Origin: Mucilaginibacter aquaedulcis
GTDB lineage: Bacteria; Bacteroidota; Bacteroidia; Sphingobacteriales; Sphingobacteriaceae
Reading direction: 5' to 3'
DNA: 64,000 nt
NCBI RefSeq assembly: GCF_030409325.1
Contig: NZ_JAUFPR010000004.1
Coordinates: forward strand, 233,548-297,547
The translations under genes were made by a program, and so were the position numbers. Below, piece by piece: positions 6,936 through 15,963 of this stretch. The notes under the pieces are model-generated. The model was not told the DNA's origin. It did no database searches and saw only the letters and a list, made by a program, of their open reading frames with translations. The first letter of the stretch is position 1. Each line of letters opens with the position of its first letter.

Positions 6936-8870
6936 ATGAATAAAACTTTTACCCTCCTATTTCTGGGGTGTTTAGCATTCGGGGCAAATGCTCAAACTAC
7001 CATCCAAACCCCAACAGCACAGGCTTTTGGCAAAATTGACCAAAGCGATCTCGAGCTTAAAGGATGCGAATTTGAAAAGGATGCCAATGCGGAAATCCTT
7101 TTTGATAAGGCTGGCGTTTATTTTGATACAAATTATAATATTGTAACAGACAGGCACAAACGTATCAAGATTTTTAATGACAATGGTAAATCTGAGGCCA
7201 ACATCCGCATTGAATATTACAGTGCCAACCGGATAGAAAATATATCAGGACTGCAGGCAGAAACTATTAACTCAAACAATGGCATACCCGAAATTACCAA
7301 AATAGATAAAAAACAGATATTTACCGAAATAGTTGATAAATACCGCTCGGCTATAGTTTTTTCTTTCCCTAATGTAAAACCGGGCTCTGTTATTGAATTT
7401 AAATATCATTTAACTTCAACGTCTATTGGTGATTTCCCTGACTGGTATTTTCAGAGTCACTTACCTACACGCTACAGCGAATTAGGCACCAACATTCCGG
7501 ATGTTTTAGATTATAAAAGGCTGGAAAATGTGCATTACCCATATGTGGTTGATAAAACCAATTCGTCAAACATGCACATACAGGCACTGGTTAATATCCC
7601 TTCACTGCATGATGAACCTTTTATGGGTTCACGCGATGATAACTCTGAACGTATATTGTTCCAGCTGGTAAGTATAAAACCTACAATGGGAATGATACAT
7701 ACATTTTCTGATACATGGAACAAAGTTGGCCAAAACTGGGCAGATGATGATGATTTCGGAGGGCAGATAAACCGCAAACTAAACGGCGAAGAGGCTATTA
7801 TCAGTAAAGCTAAAAGCTTAAAAACCGACGATGAAAAAATTGCTTACGTATTTAACACAGTTAAAAACACGCTGAAATGGGATGAGTATAATGCCCGCTA
7901 TGCCAATGATGGTACAGTAAAAGTATGGGAAAAGAAGATTGGTAATTCGGCAGAAATTAACCTTATACTTACGCATTTGCTTAAAAAATCAGGGATAAAG
8001 GCATACCCGATGCTGGTAAGTACACATAACCATGGCCGTGTTAACCCAGCCTACCCTAATTCATATCAGTTTAACAGTACCGTAGCTTACATTCCGGTTG
8101 ATAGCAATAAATATTATGTACTTGATGCCTCCAATAAATACAACATTTATAATCAGGTACCCACCAACTTTTTAAACTCGTTTGGTTTAAGCGTTAACAA
8201 AGACGACAAGATTTATGAACTTAAATTTTTAGACGACCAGGCCCCTGTAAGGCAGGTGGTACTCATCAATGCCGAAATAAAGCCTGATGGAAAAATGAAT
8301 GGTTTAGCCGATATCAGCAGCTTTAGTTATAACCGCATCAACTACATCAAAAAATATAAAACGGATGGCGAGAAAAAATATCTCGATTATATACGAGATG
8401 ATAACAACAATTTAAAAATAGCAGCAGTTGCTTTTGAAAATATGGAGGTTGATACCCTACCGCTCAGGCAAAAAATGGATTTTAACCTCGACCTGACCGG
8501 CTCAGATGATAACTATATTTACTTCAACTCCAACCTGTTTACGGATCTGAAAAAAAATCCGTTTCTAAACGAAAACAGAGTAACCGATATTGATTTCGGA
8601 TACAAGGATAATTACTCCATAACCGGAATTTTTAAACTTCCTGCTGGTTTCAAGGTAGATGCCTTACCCAAAAACATCACGATGATGATTCCTGATAAGA
8701 GCATTGTTTTCAGACGAATGGTAGCCGAGCAGGATGGCTCGCTTATGATACGCCTGACTGTTGATTTTAAACAATCCATGTACTTTAAGGAAAACTATCC
8801 CGAGTTTCGTGAATTTTATAAAAAGATGTACGAGATGCTTAATGAACAAGTAGTGCTCAAAAAATCATAA
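6936..8870 (+). CDS. DUF3857/transglutaminase-like secreted protein lacking the catalytic Cys and His
   Basis: The 644-residue protein has a signal peptide (MNKTFTLLFLGCLAFGANAQ), an N-terminal DUF3857 region, a transglutaminase-like core around residues 290-400 and a C-terminal DUF2569-like beta-rich region. Where active transglutaminase-like proteins have Gly-Asp-Cys, this one reads GNSAE (Ser338). The His position is also Ser (QFNSTVAY, Ser381), while Asp397 (VLDAS) is kept. It therefore looks like a pseudoenzyme. The neighbour at 8878 has the same architecture with Cys and His intact and starts seven bases after this stop, so the two are probably cotranscribed and may act as a pair in the periplasm. 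The cellular role is unknown. Confidence 0.85.
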   Translation: MNKTFTLLFLGCLAFGANAQTTIQTPTAQAFGKIDQSDLELKGCEFEKDANAEILFDKAGVYFDTNYNIVTDRHKRIKIFNDNGKSEANIRIEYYSANRIENISGLQAETINSNNGIPEITKIDKKQIFTEIVDKYRSAIVFSFPNVKPGSVIEFKYHLTSTSIGDFPDWYFQSHLPTRYSELGTNIPDVLDYKRLENVHYPYVVDKTNSSNMHIQALVNIPSLHDEPFMGSRDDNSERILFQLVSIKPTMGMIHTFSDTWNKVGQNWADDDDFGGQINRKLNGEEAIISKAKSLKTDDEKIAYVFNTVKNTLKWDEYNARYANDGTVKVWEKKIGNSAEINLILTHLLKKSGIKAYPMLVSTHNHGRVNPAYPNSYQFNSTVAYIPVDSNKYYVLDASNKYNIYNQVPTNFLNSFGLSVNKDDKIYELKFLDDQAPVRQVVLINAEIKPDGKMNGLADISSFSYNRINYIKKYKTDGEKKYLDYIRDDNNNLKIAAVAFENMEVDTLPLRQKMDFNLDLTGSDDNYIYFNSNLFTDLKKNPFLNENRVTDIDFGYKDNYSITGIFKLPAGFKVDALPKNITMMIPDKSIVFRRMVAEQDGSLMIRLTVDFKQSMYFKENYPEFREFYKKMYEMLNEQVVLKKS

Positions 8871-8877
8871 TATCCGT

Positions 8878-10821
8878 ATGTTTATCAAAAACTTTAAAAG
8901 GCTGTTGTTAATCATAACGGCCTTATTTGCCTTCTGTAGCCAAGGCTATAGTCAGGACAAAACCATACCCAAGGAACTTTATATTGCTTCAACCATTCCT
9001 GATTCATTAAAGCAGGATGCAAATGTTGTAATACGCTATGAGCTACGCGAAACCACAATAAAAGATGCGGGCAAGCAAATAACCAAAGAACACAGTATTG
9101 TAACTATCCTGAACGACAAGGGCGACAATGATGCGATACTCGAACTATTCTATAACCGCAAGTATGATTCATATAGCAATATCGAAATGAACATTTACAA
9201 TGCCGAAGGTGTTCTGATCAAAAAATATCATAAAAGCGACCTATACGATGGCTCTGCCGCCGGAGATGAAACCATGGTAACCGATGAACGCTATTTGTAT
9301 AAAAAACATGCCATAGCTACATATCCAACAACGGTAGAAATGGTATATGAAGAAGATGAAAGCAGTTTTATCGGCCTTAATAGCTGGTATGTGCAAGATA
9401 AAATGGAGCAAGCCATACAGAATGAGTACTGCAAAATTTCCGTAAACCCTGCGATTGGATTTCGATACAAGGCTAAAAACACTCACTTTAAGCCAGAGAA
9501 AGGCAACGCAGATGGATTTGATACTTATACATGGACGGTTAAAAATCTGAAAGCGATAAAAAAAGAGGAAAATGTGATGCCATGGAACATTCAATCAAAA
9601 ATATCTTTCGCAATCGACCTCTTTAATTGTTATGGGTACCAGGGCAATTTTAACAATTGGCAAGCTTTTGGCAATTGGATAAAATCATTGAATGATGATG
9701 TATGTACGCTCAGTCCTGAGCGCACGGCCGAAATAAAAAAGATGACTGACACCATTAAAAACGATAAAGAGAAAGCACGCTTTTTGTACAACTACATGCA
9801 AAAAAGCATGCGCTATGTAGGCATTCAATTAGGTATAGGTGGCTTTAAGCCCTTTCCGGCAACTTTTGTTGATCAAAAAAAATATGGCGATTGTAAAGCA
9901 CTATCTAATTATATGCGGGCATTACTCAGCGCGGTTAATATCCCCTCTAATTATGCAATTATCAGAGCGGGTTATAATGAAGAACCGGCCGACTTAGCAT
10001 TTCCTGCTAATTCATTTAATCATGCTATATTATGTATTCCTTTCAAAAATGACACCACATGGCTTGAATGCACAAGCAATACTACTGCATTTGGCAAACT
10101 TGGCCCATTCACAGAAAATCGGAATGCTTTACTTATTACCGATGAAGGCGGCAAGCTGGTTAACACTCCTAAGAGTTCACCAATTGATAACCAGTTTAAC
10201 AGTTATGTTCATCTTACCCTTGATGCCGATGGTGGAGCCAAAGCACAGATCAAGATTTCAAGCAATGGTCAATACCGCAGCATGTTTGTTGATAGGCTGC
10301 CTACTTATAAAACAGACGAACAAAAAGAATATCTTATTAAAGAATTGCATATTAAGCAGCCTTCCGTTTTTGAATATTCTCCGGCAGATGACAAGGATGG
10401 GATGAAAGATGTAACTATTGAAATGCAGTATGATAAATTTTGTGATATAGCTACTGGTGATAAACAATTTTATAAGCCACAGGCATTTTTACTTTGGTCT
10501 GCCACTTTACCGGCCGAGGAAAAACGCAGATCAGATTATTATTTTGAAACTCCTATGCTCAAAACCTGCACAACCACCATTGAACTACCCGCCGGCTTTG
10601 AAGTGGAAACATTACCAACAGACCAAAGCCTAAAATTTACCTATGGCAGCTATGAAGTGAGGTACAAGTACGATGCAATCAAGAATCAGGTAATAAGTAC
10701 GGCTAAATTTAATCTCACTAATCAGGTAATCCCGGCGGCAAAATATACCGAGTTACAGGTTTATCTGGACGCAGTAGCCAAAGCCCAAAATAAAAAACTG
10801 GTGATTCACCACAAAGCGTAA
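8878..10821 (+). CDS. DUF3857/transglutaminase-like secreted protein, catalytic residues mostly intact
   Basis: The 647-residue protein is a diverged paralogue of the upstream protein, with a signal peptide (FKRLLLIITALFAFCSQGYSQ), DUF3857 and a transglutaminase-like core. The core has KYGDCKALSNYM with Cys339 and FNHAILCIPF with His382. The third catalytic position, usually Asp, reads Glu397 (WLECTSN). Proteins of this type are abundant in Bacteroidota as secreted or outer-membrane-facing proteins, often in pairs or triplets. Substrates are not established. The gene ends immediately before aat, whose promoter-like box overlaps this stop codon. Confidence 0.85.
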   Translation: MFIKNFKRLLLIITALFAFCSQGYSQDKTIPKELYIASTIPDSLKQDANVVIRYELRETTIKDAGKQITKEHSIVTILNDKGDNDAILELFYNRKYDSYSNIEMNIYNAEGVLIKKYHKSDLYDGSAAGDETMVTDERYLYKKHAIATYPTTVEMVYEEDESSFIGLNSWYVQDKMEQAIQNEYCKISVNPAIGFRYKAKNTHFKPEKGNADGFDTYTWTVKNLKAIKKEENVMPWNIQSKISFAIDLFNCYGYQGNFNNWQAFGNWIKSLNDDVCTLSPERTAEIKKMTDTIKNDKEKARFLYNYMQKSMRYVGIQLGIGGFKPFPATFVDQKKYGDCKALSNYMRALLSAVNIPSNYAIIRAGYNEEPADLAFPANSFNHAILCIPFKNDTTWLECTSNTTAFGKLGPFTENRNALLITDEGGKLVNTPKSSPIDNQFNSYVHLTLDADGGAKAQIKISSNGQYRSMFVDRLPTYKTDEQKEYLIKELHIKQPSVFEYSPADDKDGMKDVTIEMQYDKFCDIATGDKQFYKPQAFLLWSATLPAEEKRRSDYYFETPMLKTCTTTIELPAGFEVETLPTDQSLKFTYGSYEVRYKYDAIKNQVISTAKFNLTNQVIPAAKYTELQVYLDAVAKAQNKKLVIHHKA

Positions 10822-10832
10822 ATTTGCGCCTG

Positions 10833-11474
10833 ATGATATTCAGGCTCGACGAACGATTAATATTTCCTGAGCCCGATCTGGCAGAACCAGACGGGCTTTT
10901 GGCTGTTGGCGGCGACCTATCAACCCATCGATTATTACTGGCCTACCAAAACGGTATCTTTCCCTGGTATAGTGATGATTCGCCCATACTGTGGTATTCC
11001 CCACATGAACGTTTTGTACTATATCCTCAGGAATTAAAAATATCAAAATCCATGAAACAGGTGTTGCGCTCGGGCAAGTTCAGCGTAACCGCTGATACCT
11101 GTTTTAACGAAGTGATCAAAGCCTGCTCAACCGTACCACGCGAAGGTCAGGATGGCACCTGGATAACCGATGATATGATAGCGGCCTACAATAAACTGCA
11201 TACTGAAGGTTACGCCCATTCTGTTGAGGTATGGCAGAACCAGGAATTGGTTGGCGGCTTTTATGGCGTACAGGCTGGTCGTGTTTTTTGCGGCGAAAGT
11301 ATGTTTAGCCGTGTTAGTAATGCCTCCAAAACCGCACTTATTTATCTTTGTCAAAACAGCCAATTTGAACTGATAGACTGCCAGGTACACACCGATCACC
11401 TGGAATCAATGGGTGCCCGGATGATAAGTCGTGAACAATACATGACTGTTTTACAATCCGGCCTAAGCCGGTAA
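10833..11474 (+). CDS. aat: Leucyl/phenylalanyl-tRNA-protein transferase
   Basis: Aat transfers Leu or Phe from tRNA to proteins with N-terminal Arg or Lys, marking them for degradation by ClpS/ClpAP in the N-end rule. Typical segments are FPEPDLAEPDGLLAVGGDLS, GIFPWYSDDSPILWYSPHERFVLYP and QAGRVFCGESMFSRVSNASKTAL. The frame opens with TTG at 10824, but ATG at 10833 (MIFRLDERLIFP) fits the family start. A TAAATTTG box lies at 10819-10826, overlapping the stop of the previous gene, so the transcript leader may be very short. The 213-residue length is normal. Confidence 0.95.
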   Translation: MIFRLDERLIFPEPDLAEPDGLLAVGGDLSTHRLLLAYQNGIFPWYSDDSPILWYSPHERFVLYPQELKISKSMKQVLRSGKFSVTADTCFNEVIKACSTVPREGQDGTWITDDMIAAYNKLHTEGYAHSVEVWQNQELVGGFYGVQAGRVFCGESMFSRVSNASKTALIYLCQNSQFELIDCQVHTDHLESMGARMISREQYMTVLQSGLSR

Positions 11475-11541
11475 ATACTCCCCTTTAAAAATTCACATAA
11501 GCTTTCGGCCTATGGTCTTCCGCTTTTAGCTACTATATAAT

Positions 11542-11549
11542 TACCTTTG
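11542..11549 (+). promoter_or_regulatory. Candidate -7 box of ruvC
   Basis: TACCTTTG matches TAnnTTTG and ends four bases before the GTG start, which would give a leaderless or nearly leaderless mRNA. A -33 TTTG at the right distance is not evident, so this is a weak call. Confidence 0.35.
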
Positions 11550-11553
11550 AGGC

Positions 11554-12138
11554 GTGCAGCAAGCAAACACCAAAGAACGTATTATTTTAGGCATCGACCC
11601 AGGTACGGCCGTTATGGGCTATGGCCTGGTTAAAGAAACCGGCCCCAAAATTGAACTCATTGCCCTCGGCGTGGTGAAGATGAACGTAGCTGATGACCAC
11701 ATGTTGAAGCTGCAGCGCATATTTGAAAAAACAGTAGCCCTTATTGATAACTACCACCCTGATTGTTTGGCAATTGAAGCCCCCTTTTATGGTAAAAACA
11801 TACAGGTAATGCTAAAACTGGGCAGGGCGCAGGGTGTAGCCATGGCAGCGGCACTATCCCGCAATGTGGAAATAACAGAATATGCTCCCCGTAAAATAAA
11901 ACAATCTATAACGGGTAATGGTAATGCCACTAAAGAGCAAGTAGCGGCCATGCTGCAGAGCTTATTAAAATTCACCGAAACCCCTGATTTTTTAGATGCT
12001 ACGGATGGGCTGGCTGTTGCCGTTTGTCATTCCTTTCAGCGCATAAGCACGGGCAGTAAATCAGGCTCGGGCAGTAAAAAATCATACTCCGGCTGGGATA
12101 CCTTTGTTAAAGATAACGCGAAAAGGATAGTGAAGTAG
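11554..12138 (+). CDS. ruvC: Crossover junction endodeoxyribonuclease RuvC
   Basis: RuvC resolves Holliday junctions with RuvAB in recombination repair. The 194-residue protein shows the first catalytic Asp in IILGIDPGTAVMGYGLV, the Glu in CLAIEAPFYGKN, and the C-terminal DATDGLAVAVCH with the last acidic residues. It starts with GTG at 11554. Compared with the E. coli enzyme it has an additional Ser/Gly/Lys-rich tail (about residues 165-194), which is common in Bacteroidota. No ruvA or ruvB gene is nearby. Confidence 0.95.
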   Translation: MQQANTKERIILGIDPGTAVMGYGLVKETGPKIELIALGVVKMNVADDHMLKLQRIFEKTVALIDNYHPDCLAIEAPFYGKNIQVMLKLGRAQGVAMAAALSRNVEITEYAPRKIKQSITGNGNATKEQVAAMLQSLLKFTETPDFLDATDGLAVAVCHSFQRISTGSKSGSGSKKSYSGWDTFVKDNAKRIVK

Positions 12139-12240
12139 ATGTGGGAATGTGCAAATATGAAGATGTGCAGGTGATTCTGATCTGTTTTATTATGACAAAA
12201 CGGTTATTAACTCATCTGCACATTTACACATCCGCATATC
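12139..12240. repeat. Intergenic repeat with GATGTGCAG/CATCTGCAC arms
   Basis: The sequence contains GAAGATGTGCAGGTG near 12160 and, inverted, CTCATCTGCACATTTACACATC near 12215. The same word family (GATGTGCAGATG, TGCACATTTG) recurs at 22950-23075 between accB and accC. It is probably a dispersed non-coding repeat able to form an imperfect hairpin. Confidence 0.5.
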
Positions 12241-12246
12241 AATTCC

Positions 12247-12642
12247 TTATTCTCTAAATGCTGTTTTGATCTTATCGCGTGTAGCGCTCAGTTGCTCAGG
12301 AGTGAAACTTAATTTGGGGCGGGCAAAGTTCATATCGTCAACCCGGTTCATGGGTATCAGGTGAATGTGGGCATGAGGAACTTCCAAACCAATCACGGCT
12401 ACCCCCACCTTGATGCAAGGAACTGCTTTTTTAAGCGCGGTAGCCACAATTTTGGCGAAGATCTGCATACCGGTGTAGGTTTCATCATCAAGGTCAAAAA
12501 TATAATCAACCTCTTTTTTGGGTATTACCAGCACATGGCCCTCTGCAAGCGGATTAATATCCAGAAAAGCCAAAAACTCATTACTTTCAGCTACTACATA
12601 TGCAGGTATCTCTCCTGCTATTATTTTTGAAAATATGGTCAT
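12247..12642 (-). CDS. HIT-family protein (histidine triad nucleotide hydrolase)
   Basis: The 131-residue protein carries the histidine triad HAHIHLIPMN (about 93-102) and the N-terminal MTIFSKIIAGEIPAYVVAE typical of Hint-type HIT proteins, which hydrolyse nucleoside phosphoramidates or similar nucleotides. The central EGHVLVIPKKEVDYIFDL is also characteristic. The gene is followed on the same strand by nothing closely linked; greA lies about 100 bases upstream on the same strand, so the two may be cotranscribed. The physiological substrate is unknown. Confidence 0.93.
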   Translation of the reverse strand: MTIFSKIIAGEIPAYVVAESNEFLAFLDINPLAEGHVLVIPKKEVDYIFDLDDETYTGMQIFAKIVATALKKAVPCIKVGVAVIGLEVPHAHIHLIPMNRVDDMNFARPKLSFTPEQLSATRDKIKTAFRE

Positions 12643-12660
12643 TTTTAAAATTTTAAGTTA

Positions 12661-12741
12661 TGAGTAATGAGCAATAATTTGTGAGTTTTGAGTTATGTTG
12701 AAAGCCTATTAGCTTATTAAGAAAACTCAAAACTCACTACC
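12661..12741. repeat. Inverted repeat of TGAGTTTTGAGT type
   Basis: TGTGAGTTTTGAGTT near 12690 and AACTCAAAACTCAC near 12724 can pair. The same words (ACTCACTACTCA) recur at 13540-13556. It is a member of a dispersed AT-rich intergenic repeat family. No gene function is implied. Confidence 0.5.
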
Positions 12742-12745
12742 CAAG

Positions 12746-13219
12746 CTATCTACTGATCTCCAGTATTTCAAATTCAATTTTACCTGCAGGTACGGTAATC
12801 TCGGTAGTTTCGCCAACCTTTTTACCTAACAGCCCTTTCGCAATAGGCGATGTTACTGATATCTTTCCTGATTTCATATCGGCTTCACTTTCAGATACCA
12901 GCTGGTAACTCATAGTGGCCCCGTTTTTCAGGTTCTTTATTTTTACTATAGATAAGGCAAGCACCTTTGACACGTCAATTTTTGACTCGTCAAGCAAACG
13001 TGCATTAGCCAGGGTTTCCTGCATCTGGGCAATTTTAGCCTCGTGCAAACCCTGTGCTTCCTTAGCCGCGTCATATTCGGCGTTTTCTGACAAATCGCCT
13101 TTATCCCGGGCTTCGGCTATTGCTTTTGATATATCTGCACGTCCGGTTGTTTTTAACCTTTGTAATTCTTCTTTTAATTTTTCTAAACCATCTTTGGTAA
13201 AGTATGATACCTCTGCCAT
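12746..13219 (-). CDS. greA: Transcription elongation factor GreA
   Basis: GreA binds the secondary channel of RNA polymerase and stimulates cleavage of backtracked RNA. The 157-residue protein has the N-terminal coiled coil (LEKLKEELQRLKTTGRADI through ARDKGDLSENAEYDAAKEAQ, residues about 12-55). The acidic tip residues lie in DLSENAEYDA. The C-terminal FKBP-like domain ends with SPIAKGLLGKKVGETTEI. Length and motifs match the family well. The upstream gap carries hairpins that separate it from the dehydrogenase gene at 13556. Confidence 0.96.
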   Translation of the reverse strand: MAEVSYFTKDGLEKLKEELQRLKTTGRADISKAIAEARDKGDLSENAEYDAAKEAQGLHEAKIAQMQETLANARLLDESKIDVSKVLALSIVKIKNLKNGATMSYQLVSESEADMKSGKISVTSPIAKGLLGKKVGETTEITVPAGKIEFEILEISR

Positions 13220-13555
13220 AACACTTTAATTATTTAATTATCATTCTGCCTGGTCATCCAAAAAAAACCGCCCCCCTTGTTTTAAGAAGGACGCTATGAC
13301 CATAAAAAACAAACAAGACTATATGGGCTGGGCCTACATAGTCTTGTTTCTGTATTTAACGAAGATAAGAGATTTAAATTTTAATATCCAAATTTATTAA
13401 CTGCTGATTTTGACCGTTGATTTTTTTGATGGCGCTGATTTCGTTGATTTTTTTGTCTGAATCACGATTTATTGAACTAAGTGAAATTCCAAATCCTAAA
13501 GGAAATTCTAATAACTAAATCCTAAACCCTAACTTGGTTACTCACTACTCACTAC
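13220..13555. other. Gap between greA and the dehydrogenase gene
   Basis: The 336-base region holds a minus-strand terminator hairpin at 13311-13349, a pair of TGGTCAT/ATGACCA words at about 13250 and 13296, one copy of the TTTGTCTGAAYCACGATT dispersed repeat at 13452-13470, and AT-rich low-complexity sequence. I see no gene in it. Confidence 0.6.
13302..13349 (-). terminator. Intrinsic terminator downstream of the dehydrogenase gene
   Basis: On the minus strand the arms AACAAGACTATGTAGG and CCATATAGTCTTGTT (with a G-U pair) enclose a short loop and are followed by TTGTTTTTT. It separates the gene ending at 13556 from greA. Confidence 0.65.
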
Positions 13556-14479
13556 TCAAACAGCAACCAGCTTCTCTGCCATCACTTCGCTTATTTTGCG
13601 GTACGAGTCAAACGTCCACCCGGCAACGTGCGGGCTCAGCAGTACTTTACCACTTTGGCGTAATTCATCAAACCAGGTTTGTTCTGCCAGGGCCGGAAAT
13701 TTTTCAACCTCCAGTACATCCAGTCCTGCGCCTAATATTTTGCCTTCTTTAATAGCATTTAAAACAGCGCTTACTTTTGCAGTTTTCCCACGGGATGTAT
13801 TGATAAAGAAAATAGGCTTTTTAAAATGAAACAGGTACTCATCATCAACAAGTCCATTGGTTTCGGGTGTTAGCGGAATATGCAGACTTAGCACATCACT
13901 GTGCTTAACAATATCCTCCATGCTTACTTCGCGGGCATACCTGTCGCTAAAACCTGTTTTATACTTGTCGTAAGCAATAACATCAACCTGAAAACCTGAT
14001 AATTTGCGGGCAAAGCTATGCCCCATGTGCCCATAGCCGATGATACCCACCGTTTTTCCTTTAAGTTCATAGCCACGGTTTGCTTCGCGTTGCCATTTGC
14101 CGTCGCGAATCTCCGCATCGCCGCGGTTAAAGTTGTTCATTAAGGATAGCAGCAAACCTACAGCATGCTCACCAACTGCATCTGAATTACCTTCGGGTGC
14201 GTTAATGAGTTCAATACCCTTTTCTGCAGCATAGGCCTCATCAATATTATCCATTCCGGCACCGGCACGGGCCACAAAACGCAGATTTGCACCCGCGTCA
14301 AATACCTGTTTATCAACCCTGAATTTCGACCGGATAACCAACCCGGCGTATTCTCCTATTATTTGCAGGGCTTCGGCAGCCGTTATAAGGGGTTTGTAAT
14401 CGCAATGATAGCCTTTGGCCTCGGCCATTTCCATAAATATGGGATGCACATCATCAACAATAAGAATATTATTTTTCAA
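13556..14479 (-). CDS. D-isomer-specific 2-hydroxyacid dehydrogenase (phosphoglycerate dehydrogenase-like)
   Basis: The 307-residue NAD-dependent enzyme has the Rossmann motif KTVGIIGYGHMGHSFARKL (about 142-160). The substrate-binding Arg-Gly region is VARAGAGMDNID, the catalytic Arg lies in NTSRGKTAK, and the catalytic His in LLSPHVAGWT. It lacks the ACT or ASB regulatory domains of long SerA proteins. It most resembles short 3-phosphoglycerate dehydrogenase-like enzymes, which may serve serine synthesis, but the substrate cannot be fixed from sequence. No serC or serB lies nearby. It is divergent from the next gene. Confidence 0.88.
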   Translation of the reverse strand: MKNNILIVDDVHPIFMEMAEAKGYHCDYKPLITAAEALQIIGEYAGLVIRSKFRVDKQVFDAGANLRFVARAGAGMDNIDEAYAAEKGIELINAPEGNSDAVGEHAVGLLLSLMNNFNRGDAEIRDGKWQREANRGYELKGKTVGIIGYGHMGHSFARKLSGFQVDVIAYDKYKTGFSDRYAREVSMEDIVKHSDVLSLHIPLTPETNGLVDDEYLFHFKKPIFFINTSRGKTAKVSAVLNAIKEGKILGAGLDVLEVEKFPALAEQTWFDELRQSGKVLLSPHVAGWTFDSYRKISEVMAEKLVAV

Positions 14480-14600
14480 TGTATTTTTTTTATTAAAAGG
14501 CGAATTTACAAAACCACAAGCTATTAACCTGCCGGGGTTTACGATAATGAATAATTTTTACGCTTTAAATATATTTGTTCAGCAACATTATCAATCATTT

Positions 14601-15314
14601 ATGGAAAACTTACAAAAGCAGGTCAGGATATTAAAAATATATGCAGCCATTTTAACATTGATTTTATTAGTATTTATCGGCATTGTGCTGAAACAAGGCA
14701 GCAATCCAGATCATTTTAAACACATTACCGCCGAGCGAATTGATATTGTTGACCCTACCGGCAAGATACGTATGGCTATCAGTAACCGGGAGCGTCAGCA
14801 TCCGGGCACCATTGGTGGAAAAGAATTACCAAAACGCGACCGCCCCGCCGGTATGATATTTTTTAATGATGACGGCGATGAATGCGGCGGATTGGTTTAT
14901 GACGGCGACAAGAAAAGCGCCAGTATGACTTATTCGATAGATCAGTACCAGAACGACCAGATTATGCAGATCCAATATAGCCAGGATAAGGATAATGGCT
15001 GCCTAAAACGCAGCTATGGTTTAAAGCTTTGGGATAAGTATGATAGCTTTCCATCGGCCAGGGTAGTAAAGTATGTTGATTCATTAAGCAAATTGAATGA
15101 CACTGCGGCATACAACTCTGGTATTAAAAAACTACAGCAGCCCGGTGTAATAACTGCCGAACGGCTTTTTGTAGGCAAAAACGGCCAGGGCGAAGTAGGT
15201 TTGTTTTTATGCGACGACAAAGGCAAACCCCGTTTAAGGATTTTCATTAACGCTCAAAACCAACCTGTTATTCAAATGCTCAATGATAAAGGCGAAATAG
15301 TGGCATCTAAATAA
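14601..15314 (+). CDS. Uncharacterised single-pass membrane protein
   Basis: I do not recognise a named family. From the ATG at 14601 the protein has about 237 residues. The first residues (MENLQKQVRILKIYAAIL) lead into one membrane segment (TLILLVFIGIVL, about 17-31). The rest is soluble and contains two similar beta-rich blocks, ITAERIDIVDPTGKIRMAIS and ITAERLFVGKNGQGEVGLFL, suggesting an internal duplication. An earlier ATG at 14547 is possible. The frame opens still earlier inside the opposite gene, which is unlikely. A hairpin and the EcsC-like gene follow. Confidence 0.75.
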   Translation: MENLQKQVRILKIYAAILTLILLVFIGIVLKQGSNPDHFKHITAERIDIVDPTGKIRMAISNRERQHPGTIGGKELPKRDRPAGMIFFNDDGDECGGLVYDGDKKSASMTYSIDQYQNDQIMQIQYSQDKDNGCLKRSYGLKLWDKYDSFPSARVVKYVDSLSKLNDTAAYNSGIKKLQQPGVITAERLFVGKNGQGEVGLFLCDDKGKPRLRIFINAQNQPVIQMLNDKGEIVASK

Positions 15315-15332
15315 AACTGGCACGGGAATAGC

Positions 15333-15378
15333 ATTAAGTTATTTGGAGAGAAGCTCGCCTTGCTCTAAATAACTTAAT
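15333..15378. repeat. Intergenic inverted repeat
   Basis: Perfect 12-bp arms ATTAAGTTATTT and AAATAACTTAAT enclose 22 bases, in which GGAGAG and CTCT can pair partly. It lies between two plus-strand genes, with no T-run after it. Confidence 0.6.
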
Positions 15379-15387
15379 CAGAAGGTA

Positions 15388-15948
15388 ATGAAACTCATTA
15401 AATTCAAAAAACTGGGCTCCGATATAAAACTACAAGCCACAAAGCTTGCTGATAGTGGCTTTAAACGGATATTTGATCATATTGATCAGCTTAAGATCAA
15501 AAAAGGAGTTGATACACTGGGGCTCGATAAATTTATTAACCAGTGTGCATGTATGGCAGCGGGCTCGGGAGCTATATCGGGTAGCGGTGGCATGATAACT
15601 CTTGTTGCCGGTACGCCTATTGATTTTGTAAACCTGATAACCCAGCAGTTCAGAGCAACCATGGCAATTATGTACTATAACAAGGGCAGTTACCATATCA
15701 CGTATGAAGAATTTATGGCGCTGGTGGCTACATCTTTAAAAGTTGAAGCGGGTGTTGCCTTATCCAAAACTATGATGGAAGGTATAGCCGAAAAAATGCT
15801 TATGATATTAGGTACACGAACCGCCGAGCGCTTGGTACCTGTAGTAGGGGCTGTAATTGGAGGCACTACCAATTACCTGTTCATCAAGCGCATGGCCGAT
15901 CAGGTTAAGAAGATGCAGGGCGACCCTATTGTGATACAGGTAAGCTAA
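15388..15948 (+). CDS. EcsC-like family protein
   Basis: The 186-residue protein has a glycine-rich hydrophobic stretch (AAGSGAISGSGGMITLVAGT, about 54-73), then DFVNLITQQFRATMAIMYY, and a second hydrophobic region near the C-terminus (LVPVVGAVIGGTTNYLFIKRMA). This arrangement is like the EcsC family, which is membrane-associated and of unknown biochemical function in most bacteria. No ABC transporter of the Ecs type is beside it. It follows the membrane protein gene by about 70 bases and may share its transcript. Confidence 0.7.
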   Translation: MKLIKFKKLGSDIKLQATKLADSGFKRIFDHIDQLKIKKGVDTLGLDKFINQCACMAAGSGAISGSGGMITLVAGTPIDFVNLITQQFRATMAIMYYNKGSYHITYEEFMALVATSLKVEAGVALSKTMMEGIAEKMLMILGTRTAERLVPVVGAVIGGTTNYLFIKRMADQVKKMQGDPIVIQVS

Positions 15949-15963
15949 ATTTTAGATATAAAA

